Assembly: GCF_904848585.1 (NCBI RefSeq)
Contig: NZ_CAJHCR010000015.1
Coordinates: 114,744 to 178,743 of the forward strand
Source: Paraburkholderia kirstenboschensis
GTDB lineage: Bacteria; Pseudomonadota; Gammaproteobacteria; Burkholderiales; Burkholderiaceae
Length of the DNA stretch: 64,000 bases
Direction of reading: 5' to 3'
Shown here: positions 57,649 through 64,000 of the stretch, in pieces
How the letters are laid out: the number at the start of each line of letters is the position of its first letter
Numbering within the stretch: position 1 is the stretch's first letter
Program-made: the position numbers and the translations under genes
The notes under the pieces: generated by a model
Seen by the model: the letters and a program-made list of their open reading frames with translations, nothing else
The model's database searches: none
What the model was told of the DNA's origin: nothing

Positions 57649-58377
57649 ATGAAGATAAGGATCGCGTACCTGGAAGAACCTCCGTTTGGATGGAGCGGGC
57701 CGGACGGGGCGGCTATGGGGGCCGATATCGATCTGGCCACGGTTGTTCTTCGCGCCATCGGTGCGACAGAGATCGAGCATTGCCTCACTACGTTTAGCGA
57801 ACTGCTTGAGGGCGTAGCAGCCGGCCGCTGGGATATGAATGTTCCGCTGTTCATCACGCCGGAGCGGGCACGGCGGGTCGCTTTCAGCGTGCCCGTATGG
57901 GCGATCGCAGACGGTTTTCTCATTCGCGCGGAGAGCCGCAAGGCGCTGAACAGCTATGCGTCGGTGGCTGAGCGGCGCGATGCCTGGCTTGGCGTCATCG
58001 CGGGACAGGTGCAGCGTCAGTCGGCCAGAGCGGCCGGCGTAAGCGAGGACCAGATTGTCATCTTTCAGCAGCAGGCCGAAGCGATAGATGCCGTTCTCTC
58101 AGGCACCGTAGACGCTTATGCGAGTACCGCCCTTGGAAATCGCATACTGGCTGAGCGCATTGGCGGCTCGGTGCTCCGCGCAGTCGAGCATCAGCCTACG
58201 ACAGGCAGCGCGCTCGAAATACCCTTCGGCGCGTTTTCGTTCAGCAAGAACAGCGACGATCTGCGCGACGCGGTCAACCGGGAATTGCGATCGTATTTGG
58301 GCTCGCCCGCGCATCGCGAGCGAATGGCCAGGTTTGGCTTCACGCGCAAAGAGATCGATCCCGTTCTTTTCCGTTGA
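57649..58377 (+). CDS. solute-binding domain protein (SBP family 3) without signal peptide
   Basis: A 242-residue protein of the bacterial extracellular solute-binding family 3. It shows MKIRIAYLEEPPFGWSGPDG, GADIDLATVVLRAIGATEIE, WDMNVPLFITPERARRVAFS and a lobe-closing AVNRELRSYLGSPAHRERMA. Amino-acid receptors of this family normally begin with a Sec signal, but here the fold starts at residue 2, and no upstream in-frame sequence looks like one. GAGG 6 bp before the ATG supports the start. No ABC permease or ATPase is next to it. It may be a cytoplasmic sensor or enzyme-like binding protein. Confidence 0.75.
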   Translation: MKIRIAYLEEPPFGWSGPDGAAMGADIDLATVVLRAIGATEIEHCLTTFSELLEGVAAGRWDMNVPLFITPERARRVAFSVPVWAIADGFLIRAESRKALNSYASVAERRDAWLGVIAGQVQRQSARAAGVSEDQIVIFQQQAEAIDAVLSGTVDAYASTALGNRILAERIGGSVLRAVEHQPTTGSALEIPFGAFSFSKNSDDLRDAVNRELRSYLGSPAHRERMARFGFTRKEIDPVLFR

Positions 58378-58387
58378 TGGTTGGAAT

Positions 58388-58803
58388 TTATCGGTTGAAG
58401 TAGTCCGGCATCCGAAAGCCGTCATAGAAACGGTTGCCCAGAATCGCACTGCGGAATTCCTGCGACTGGTACGCCGTGACAATGTCGGTTATCGCGCGCG
58501 AATTGCGGTTTGCTGCCTTCACCACCACCTGGTTCACATACGGCGAGGTCATCTGCTCGAGCGCGAGCGCATCCGATAGCTTGTGGTCGCTCGCGATCGC
58601 AAAGTTGCCCTGGATTGCCGCGTAGTCGACATCTTCGAGCGCGCGCGGGGCCTGTGCCGATTCGAGGGACACAATCCGGATGCCCGCCGGGTTTGCAATG
58701 ACGTCGTGCTCGGTCACGTCCACCGGATTTGGATTCGGACGAATGCGTATCCAGCCGATGTTCTGCAAGATCTTCAGCGCCCGTTCCAGGTTCACCGGAT
58801 CGG
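58388..58803 (-). pseudogene. metQ: remnant of a MetQ/NlpA-family methionine-binding lipoprotein (C-terminal half)
   Basis: About 138 codons on the minus strand match the C-terminal half of MetQ-type receptors: DPVNLERALKILQNIGWIRI, DYAAIQGNFAIASD and QMTSPYVNQVVVKAA. An intact MetQ has about 260-275 residues with a lipoprotein signal. Here everything upstream of DPVNL, including the signal peptide and the first lobe, is missing, and the frame instead runs into an unrelated gene fragment. No metN or metI is nearby. A pseudogene created by deletion. Confidence 0.85.
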
Positions 58804-58811
58804 GCGCGTGC

Positions 58812-59078
58812 GGGCACTGGCAATTGGTCGGCACCGCGGAACAGATTGTCGACGCGCTCGAGGACCGCTATGTCAACTGCGGCGCAGACGGCTATAACGT
58901 GATGCCCGCGCTGCTGCCCGGCAGTCTTGATGATTTCATTGCACTTGTCCTGCCCGAGCTTCGGCGGCGCGGTCTCTTCCGCAGCGAATACGAGGGACGC
59001 ACGCTGCGCGAAAACCTTGGATTGAGGCGGCCGGTCTCGCGATATTCCCGCTATCCGCACGAGACAGCGAGCGCCTGA
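58812..59078 (+). pseudogene. remnant of an LLM-class flavin monooxygenase (C-terminal end)
   Basis: About 88 codons on the plus strand match the C-terminus of NtaA/SnaA/DszA-type FMNH2-dependent monooxygenases: LVGTAEQIVDALEDRYVNCG, ADGYNVMPALLPGSLDDFIA, then FIALVLPELRRRGLFRSEYE and TLRENLGLRRP. Intact enzymes have about 440 residues, so four fifths of the gene are gone. The homology begins within about 10 bp of where the metQ remnant ends, on the other strand. The frame is otherwise undamaged, which suggests a recent event. Confidence 0.82.
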
Positions 59079-59357
59079 CAACGGTACGTTGCCTTGATCG
59101 ATGCAATTCGATAAGGATAACCAAGCGTTGTAAGCAGGCACCGCAACGCCAACCCATGGTCTTGCAGCGGCAACAGCACCGCGATTGTGTCATGCCGCGA
59201 GCCCACGGTTCATTGAGCCCTAACTGCTCCATATCTGACCTCGCCCAAGGTTGTATCGCGGACGTGATTTGCGTAAGCTCGCACGTGTAGCGACGGGCGG
59301 TATTTACATGGTCCCACTGCACTGCTTTTGGGAAACAGATCTGGAGCAACACACATT

Positions 59358-59813
59358 ATGTCACTGAAGACGGATGTCGATTTTTTCCGCCTCCTCACGA
59401 ACAGTTATCGCCGTTTGCTCGGTGAATCGCTGGTGCCTTCCGGTATGAGCGACGCCGAGGGCGCTGCATGGCTCTACGCATCGGCGCCGTTTGGCCTTCT
59501 CGCGCACGATACGCAGGCCGACCCAGTTTTCATCTATGGCAACTCCAGAGCTCAAGCTGTCTTCGGATACGATTGGGACGAGATCACCTCTCTGCGCTCG
59601 CGGCTGTCGGCGGAACTTCCGGAACGTGGGGAGCGCCAGGCGTTCCTGGACCAGGTAGCGCGTGACGGTTTCGTCACCGGGTATCGCGGCATTCGCATTA
59701 CGAAGTCCGGGCAACGTTTCTGGATCGAGCACGCAACGGTGTGGCAATTGTTCGACGATTCAGGGGTGCTGCGTGGCCAGGCTGCCATGATTCCGCAAGT
59801 CGCGCAGTTCTAA
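59358..59813 (+). CDS. MEKHLA-domain protein
   Basis: A 151-residue PAS-like protein. The MEKHLA features are visible as FFRLLTNSYRRLLGESLVPS, then LYASAPFGLLAHDTQADPVF, IYGNSRAQAVFGYDWDEITS and TKSGQRFWIEHATVWQL. Stand-alone MEKHLA proteins have no proven function; the domain may bind a small ligand. GGAG at 59343 and the family match support the start MSLKTDVDFF. It may have belonged to the sulfur/LLM cluster disrupted just upstream. Confidence 0.82.
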   Translation: MSLKTDVDFFRLLTNSYRRLLGESLVPSGMSDAEGAAWLYASAPFGLLAHDTQADPVFIYGNSRAQAVFGYDWDEITSLRSRLSAELPERGERQAFLDQVARDGFVTGYRGIRITKSGQRFWIEHATVWQLFDDSGVLRGQAAMIPQVAQF

Positions 59814-59828
59814 ACAGGCGCGACATTT

Positions 59829-60731
59829 TCACTGTGCCGCGCGACGATAGCCCGACTTCAGCGCGTCCACGACGAGCTGCACTGCCGTGGACGATTTGCG
59901 GCGACTTGCGTAATAGACGTGATGCCCCACGAACGTGGGAAACCAGTCTTCGAGAACGAAATTAAGGCGGCCGGCCTTGACGTGTTGTTCGACAAGATCC
60001 TTGGGCACGTAAGCGAGTCCGAAGCCCGCGAGCGCCGCGTCGACCATCTGGTAGACGTTATTGAAGGTCAGTTGGCCCTCGACCCGAACCTGCAATTCGC
60101 GCCGTCCCTTGCTCAGCTCCCACGCGAGCAACGAATCCCTTGTCGGCAGTCGCAGGTTGATGCAACTGTGCAGTGTCAGGTCCTGCGGCTTCCTCGCCAC
60201 GGGCCTTGAGCGAAGGTAGCCGGGCGAGCCGACTATTGCCATCGTCATATCCGGTGCAATCCGCACTGCGATCATGTCCTTGGCCACCTGGTCGCCGAGC
60301 CGCACGCCGATGTCGTAGCGATCAGCGACGATGTCCGATAGCCCATAGTCGTTCAGCAGTTCGATTTTCAGCTCCGGGTACTGATGCAGCAGCGTCTGCA
60401 CCCGCGGCCAGACGTACGTGTTTGCAGCGTAATCGGTCGTGGTGATCCGCACGGTTCCAGCGGGCCGGTCGGTCATCGCACGCAGCGCATCGAGCTCCGC
60501 CTCTATCTCTTCGAATCGCGGTCCGATGGACGCCAGCAATCTCTCGCCTGCATCCGTGGGCGACACGCTGCGCGTGGTGCGCATCAGCAACGGCATGCCC
60601 ATTCGCTGTTCGAGACCGCGTACTGTGCGGCTCAACGCTGATTGAGAGACGCCCAGTTGCGCAGCCGCACGCGTGAAGTTTCGCTCACGTGCCACGGCCA
60701 TGAAGGCCACCAGATCGTTGAGATCTTCCAT
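59829..60731 (-). CDS. LysR-family regulator
   Basis: A 300-residue LTTR of the CrgA/DmlR type. The HTH is RNFTRAAAQLGVSQSALSRT, the linker helix contains RSVSPTDAGERLLASIGPRF, and the effector domain has YDIGVRLGDQVAKDMIAVRI and GFGLAYVPKDLVEQHV. The start MEDLNDLVAFMAVARERNF is family-like; the upstream in-frame ATG adds 14 unsupported residues. Convergent with the MEKHLA gene (15 bp apart). Its target cannot be told. Confidence 0.9.
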   Translation of the reverse strand: MEDLNDLVAFMAVARERNFTRAAAQLGVSQSALSRTVRGLEQRMGMPLLMRTTRSVSPTDAGERLLASIGPRFEEIEAELDALRAMTDRPAGTVRITTTDYAANTYVWPRVQTLLHQYPELKIELLNDYGLSDIVADRYDIGVRLGDQVAKDMIAVRIAPDMTMAIVGSPGYLRSRPVARKPQDLTLHSCINLRLPTRDSLLAWELSKGRRELQVRVEGQLTFNNVYQMVDAALAGFGLAYVPKDLVEQHVKAGRLNFVLEDWFPTFVGHHVYYASRRKSSTAVQLVVDALKSGYRRAAQ

Positions 60732-61159
60732 ACATTGATGCTCCACGGCATAAGACCATGCCGATTCTGCCACTGAGTCGCGGAAACGAACAGACGTTAG
60801 ATTATCGTGCGCGGGCTGGCAAACCCATTCCTTGCATTTTCCTTTATGCGCTCTGAGCGCCGTCCGCTAAGGCTTCGCTGGGAGGTGAGCGCCGCGGTCG
60901 ATCGATTTCGAAAAACTTTGGAATAAACGTCGAGGCCTTGTGTTCGCCCCTATGTAGCCAGATGCAAACGCATTAATCCGGAACCCCACGAGAAAGAAGT
61001 TCGAAGGAACGAACGCCGACCCGTGACACTGGAAAGTTAGATAGTTAGGAATCCGATAGTAATTTATGTCCGACGGGAATGATTCTGCCGGTCTGTGCAA
61101 AACGATTTTATCCGCGGCTTCGCGCCGCGAACCATTAACTTAATGAAGGAGTATCAATC
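60732..61159. other. 428-bp intergenic region between LysR and DUF4148 genes
   Basis: Less GC-rich than its surroundings. It must hold the promoters of both divergent genes. A CGCGGC/GCCGCG stem with 5-nt loop (61113-61129) lies just before the AAGGAG ribosome site of the DUF4148 gene and could affect its translation. No gene is supported. Confidence 0.5.
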
Positions 61160-61510
61160 ATGTCGAAATTGTTCGTAAGTCTCGCTCTCGCCGTTTGCAC
61201 TCTCGGCGCCCCGGTCCTCAGCTTCGCTCAAAGCAGCGCGCCGGTCACACGTGCGGAAGTTCGTGCGGATCTCGTGCGGGTCGAGCACGCCGGATATCGG
61301 CCCACCAGCGGTGACGATGTGAACTACCCGGCAGATGTCCAGGCAGCTGAAGCGAAGGTCGCAGCACAAAGCGATCAGCAACTGACGATGCAGTCCGTCG
61401 GCGGTGTCACACAAAGCGGCAGCTCGGCGTCGGGCGCTCCGTCGCACGCCGCGATGCAGTCCGCCTGCGTCGGCCCCGTTAGCTTCTGCAACCTTTACGC
61501 CGGTAGTTAA
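61160..61510 (+). CDS. DUF4148 family secreted protein
   Basis: A 116-residue protein with a Sec signal (MSKLFVSLALAVCTLGAPVL, cleavage after SFA) and the DUF4148 core VTRAEVRADLVRVEHAGYRP followed by NYPADVQAAEAKVAAQ. The C-terminal 45 residues are Ser/Gly/Ala-rich with two Cys (ACVGPVSFCN) that could form a disulfide. The family is abundant in Burkholderiales and its function is unknown. AAGGAG 8 bp before the ATG fixes the start. Confidence 0.88.
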   Translation: MSKLFVSLALAVCTLGAPVLSFAQSSAPVTRAEVRADLVRVEHAGYRPTSGDDVNYPADVQAAEAKVAAQSDQQLTMQSVGGVTQSGSSASGAPSHAAMQSACVGPVSFCNLYAGS

Positions 61511-61594
61511 GTGCCGCTAGTCGGGTCCTGTGGACCATGCAGTCGTGCACAGGATCCCAACTCGTTATCCGATCGTTATCAATGGAGTTTCGCC

Positions 61595-62389
61595 GTGAAA
61601 ATCTTGCCTTTAGCCGCAACGGTTTTTTCCTTGTCCGCATGCATGTTCGCATCCGCCGGCGCAATGGCGCAGGACGCACAACCCGCCAAAGCGCCGATCC
61701 GCAATATCGTTCTTGTTCATGGCGCGTGGGTCGACGGCTCGGGATGGAGGCCGGTCTATGACATCCTGACCAAAGACGGCTACCACGTCACAATGGTGCA
61801 GGAGCCGCTGACCTCGCTCGACGACGACGTGGCCGCAGCGAAGCGGGTCATCGACATGCAGAACGGTCCCACCATTCTGGTTGCGCACAGCTATGGCGGC
61901 TCGGTAATCACCGAGGCCGGCGTCGATCCGAAAGTAGCGGGGCTGGTGTACGTCGCGGCTCATGCGCCGGCAGTAGGCGAAGACGAAAGCGATCTCGGCA
62001 AGAAAATGCCCAGCTACACGTCGCAGCAGGCAGGCGCCATCAAGAAGACGGACGACGGTTACACGTATCTGAATCCCGCGGATTTCGCGAAAGATTTCGC
62101 AGCCGATCTGCCGCTCAAGGAAGCGCAGTTCGAGTCACGCTCCCAGATTCTCACGGCGGCCAAGGTCTTCTCCGCACCGATCTCGGTCGCCGCCTGGACC
62201 ATGAAGCCGAGTTGGGGCATCGTGGCGGCCGACGACAAGATCATCAATCCGGACCTCGAGCGTTTCTACTACCAGCGCGCGCATAGCCATACCACGGTAC
62301 TGGCGGGTGCAAGCCACTCGGTCTATGAATCGCGTCCCAAGGAAGTGGCCGCGGTGATCGAAGACGCAGCGAAGCATGCGCAGCAATGA
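61595..62389 (+). CDS. exported alpha/beta hydrolase
   Basis: A 264-residue alpha/beta hydrolase of the salicylate-esterase/pyrethroid-hydrolase-like group. It has LVHGAWVDGSGWRPVYD (oxyanion), VAHSYGGSVITEAG with nucleophile Ser99 and AGASHSVYESRP with His241. The start is a GTG at 61595 with GGAG 8 bp before it. The leader MKILPLAATVFSLSACMFAS has both a lipobox-like LSAC (Cys16) and a Sec site at AMAQ, so it may be a lipoprotein or a periplasmic enzyme. Follows the DUF4148 gene by 84 bp, probably co-transcribed. Confidence 0.85.
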   Translation: MKILPLAATVFSLSACMFASAGAMAQDAQPAKAPIRNIVLVHGAWVDGSGWRPVYDILTKDGYHVTMVQEPLTSLDDDVAAAKRVIDMQNGPTILVAHSYGGSVITEAGVDPKVAGLVYVAAHAPAVGEDESDLGKKMPSYTSQQAGAIKKTDDGYTYLNPADFAKDFAADLPLKEAQFESRSQILTAAKVFSAPISVAAWTMKPSWGIVAADDKIINPDLERFYYQRAHSHTTVLAGASHSVYESRPKEVAAVIEDAAKHAQQ

Positions 62390-62533
62390 AGCGTCAGCGC
62401 GCTCGCCACATGCAGTCTCGCTGGTTTCGTGGCGGCATTCACGCGCTTGGCTGTCGCCGCAGCGCGAGCGAACAACTCACTATCGTTACAATGTGCGGAT
62501 GATTCGTCCTCCCAATGGCATTGAGCGCCACAC

Positions 62534-63238
62534 ATGCTGATCTCCTGTTTTTCGAGTGGCGATGCCATCCGCACTCGACGCGTAAGCGACATCGTGCTGT
62601 CGAGCATCGTCGACGTGCCCGAGCCACCTCAGCGTGTGCTGGTTGATTGGGAGAGGGAGACGTCGTCGCGCATGGTTCTCGATCCCGGCGATGTCGAAGT
62701 CATGCCTTTCGCGCGAACACGTATGCGTTGGCCGGACTACACGCTCTGCGTTCAGGCGATGTCGAACTGGACGCGCTCGCTCGGATTGCCCGGCGTACTC
62801 GCCTCCAGCGACGTGGCCTTAATGGCTTGCCGCGGCGCGACGTATCACCATGACGCCATGCAATATGGCGGCTCGGCGTTCTGCAACCTGTTCCTGAGCG
62901 CCGACAAAGGGCTCGACCTTCATTTCGCCTCTACCGGGCAACGCATTCCGTTGACCCGCGGAACGGCCGTGATATTCGACACAGGCCAGCCTCACGGTGT
63001 GATCCGACGCGGCAGCAGCGGCTTCAACGTGGAGGACTTCACGCCGGATCGGGACAGCGTGCAGATATTCCTGACGTGGGAGCTTCCTATCGAAGACGTA
63101 CATGTCGCACGCGCGCTTCAAATCGAGTTCGACGTTGCGCCGTTGACCACTTCGCAGCCGGATGAAGAGCAAGTATTGCTGAATGGCGAACCGGTAGTCG
63201 TGTGTCCGGATTCGGGGCGCTGGCGTAAGCCTGATTGA
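62534..63238 (+). CDS. putative 2-oxoglutarate/Fe(II)-dependent oxygenase-like protein
   Basis: A 234-residue protein I cannot assign to a named family. A possible iron triad is visible: His105-x-Asp107 in TYHHDAMQYGG and His154 in DTGQPHGVIRRG, with Arg158/159 placed to bind 2-oxoglutarate. Between them FCNLFLSADKGLDLHFASTG and IPLTRGTAVIFDTG look like the jelly-roll strands of such enzymes. No signal peptide. No pathway neighbours are present. Function is inferred from these residues only. Confidence 0.55.
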   Translation: MLISCFSSGDAIRTRRVSDIVLSSIVDVPEPPQRVLVDWERETSSRMVLDPGDVEVMPFARTRMRWPDYTLCVQAMSNWTRSLGLPGVLASSDVALMACRGATYHHDAMQYGGSAFCNLFLSADKGLDLHFASTGQRIPLTRGTAVIFDTGQPHGVIRRGSSGFNVEDFTPDRDSVQIFLTWELPIEDVHVARALQIEFDVAPLTTSQPDEEQVLLNGEPVVVCPDSGRWRKPD

Positions 63239-63396
63239 TGTTCGGCGTCATGCCGATGTCATTGCGCGACGTCTGTATGATGGCGGGTTGCGCCCGACTG
63301 CAAGCTCGCGCAGACAATCGGCGCAGACCGCGCACAGCAGGCTGCCGCAACGCGGCGCCAACGCATCCCTTCACGACGATTCATAGGAAGACCGCC

Positions 63397-63717
63397 ATGA
63401 CGGCCGCAACGCAATTCGATCAGGTTTCCGTTATCAAACGTGCCAACGTCTATTTCGACGGCAAGTGCGTTTCGCACACCGTTCTGTTCGCGGACGGCAC
63501 GCGCAAGACGCTCGGCGTGATTTTGCCGGGCACGCTCAACTTCGGCACGGACGCGCCTGAACTGATGGAAGTGCAAGCCGGCCAGTGCCGCATCCGCCTC
63601 GAAGGCAGCGACGAGTGGAAAACCTATAGCGCGGGCGAGTCGTTTTCGGTGCCCGGCAAGAGCCGCTTTGACATCGACGTGATCGAAACGCTCGACTACG
63701 TTTGCAGCTATCTGTAA
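63397..63717 (+). CDS. ppnP: pyrimidine/purine nucleoside phosphorylase
   Basis: A 106-residue cupin-fold protein (E. coli PpnP/YaiE is 94) that phosphorolyses several nucleosides. The family signature is FDQVSVIKRANVYFDGKCVS, then GTRKTLGVILPGTLNFGTDA and the C-terminal SVPGKSRFDIDVIETLDYVCSYL (first 20: SVPGKSRFDIDVIETLDYVC). AGGAAG precedes the ATG at 63397; the longer in-frame start is not family-like. Convergent with sdhB. Confidence 0.93.
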   Translation: MTAATQFDQVSVIKRANVYFDGKCVSHTVLFADGTRKTLGVILPGTLNFGTDAPELMEVQAGQCRIRLEGSDEWKTYSAGESFSVPGKSRFDIDVIETLDYVCSYL

Positions 63718-63866
63718 GAGCTTGAGCGTGTGCCGCGTCTGACCGCCTTCGAATTGCGGGCGATCAGACTGCGGCTGCAAGATGTGGGTGGCGCTGGAGT
63801 CTCAGAACGAGACCCCAGGCAAACGCGATGATTTGCCGATGATTTCTATCGGAAGTGCTCCAAATA

Positions 63867-63891
63867 GCGCTTTCAAACGGCGCTTTCAAAC
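63867..63891. repeat. 12-bp tandem duplication at the sdhB stop codon
   Basis: GCGCTTTCAAAC occurs at 63867-63878 and again at 63880-63891, with a 13-bp period. The second copy contains the sdhB stop codon (TGA, 63888-63886). Probably a small slippage duplication at the 3' end of the gene. Confidence 0.7.
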
Positions 63892-64000
63892 AGCGCGTCG
63901 CACCATCAATTCCTTGATCTTGCCGATCGCCTTGGTCGGGTTCAGCCCCTTCGGGCAGACGTCGACGCAGTTCATGATCGTGTGGCAGCGGAACAGACGG
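63886..64000 (-). CDS. sdhB: succinate dehydrogenase iron-sulfur subunit, C-terminal end
   Basis: Only the last 37 codons are in the window. CHTIMNCVDVCPKGLNPTKA carries Cys ligands of the 3Fe-4S and 4Fe-4S clusters and the quinone-site region, and the protein ends KELMVRRAV. This is the standard C-terminus of SdhB, which links FAD succinate oxidation to ubiquinone at the inner membrane. On the transcript's downstream side I see neither sdhE nor gltA, which usually follow in Burkholderiales; ppnP converges instead. Confidence 0.9.
   Translation of the reverse strand, partial: RLFRCHTIMNCVDVCPKGLNPTKAIGKIKELMVRRAV

Overview
The window is high-GC, densely packed bacterial chromosome that reads as a Burkholderiales beta-proteobacterium, most probably Paraburkholderia or Burkholderia. 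The reasons are the gene families present (BPSS1780-type membrane protein, DUF4148, DUF3563, DUF2782, OhrR/Ohr, type II homoserine kinase, FolE2), the order rpsU-yqeY-dnaG-rpoD, and the codon usage. I see no prophage, insertion sequence, CRISPR array or rRNA.

Bases 1-15313 (minus strand) form one glycogen/trehalose cluster: glgE, a treS-maltokinase fusion, glgB, glgX, treZ and malQ (cut by the window edge). Trehalose is turned into maltose and maltose-1-phosphate (TreS-Mak), polymerised to alpha-1,4-glucan (GlgE), branched (GlgB), and returned to trehalose or shorter glucans (GlgX, TreZ, MalQ; the TreY partner would lie outside the window). The GlgE is nearly twice the usual length: it carries an extra N-terminal GH13-like domain that has lost its catalytic acid.

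Bases 15314-36300 hold many small units: a DUF1345 membrane protein, a PP2A-like phosphatase, a RES/Xre toxin-antitoxin pair, a secreted Ala-rich protein, LysR and tautomerase, the molybdate system modE/modABC, a PAP2 phosphatase, a PHB-depolymerase-family esterase, a DUF3563 microprotein, photolyase, the ohrR/ohr peroxide system with a textbook operator, homoserine kinase, AMP nucleosidase, and a split chromate transporter facing a LysR regulator.

Bases 36279-57107 are mostly housekeeping: a LOG-family gene whose start codon sits 1 bp from that of polA, NDH-2, a dienelactone hydrolase, mercaptopyruvate sulfurtransferase, a Rieske oxygenase, xseB-ispA-dxs (isoprenoid precursors), folE2 behind a structured leader, tsaD, an HI0933-type flavoprotein, and the macromolecular synthesis operon rpsU-yqeY-dnaG-rpoD.

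Right after the rpoD terminator is the most striking feature. It is a CAU-anticodon tRNA gene (57195-57524), most like tRNA-Ile2, split in the anticodon loop by a complete 251-nt group I intron (57231-57481) without an ORF. P1, P10, P3, P4, P7, P8 and P9 can all be drawn from the sequence.

The last 6.5 kb (57649-64000) is more accessory: a solute-binding-domain protein without signal peptide, two gene remnants (metQ and an LLM monooxygenase) fused head to head at one deletion junction near 58803-58812, a MEKHLA protein, LysR, DUF4148, a secreted alpha/beta hydrolase, a putative 2OG-Fe(II) oxygenase, ppnP and the 3' end of sdhB.
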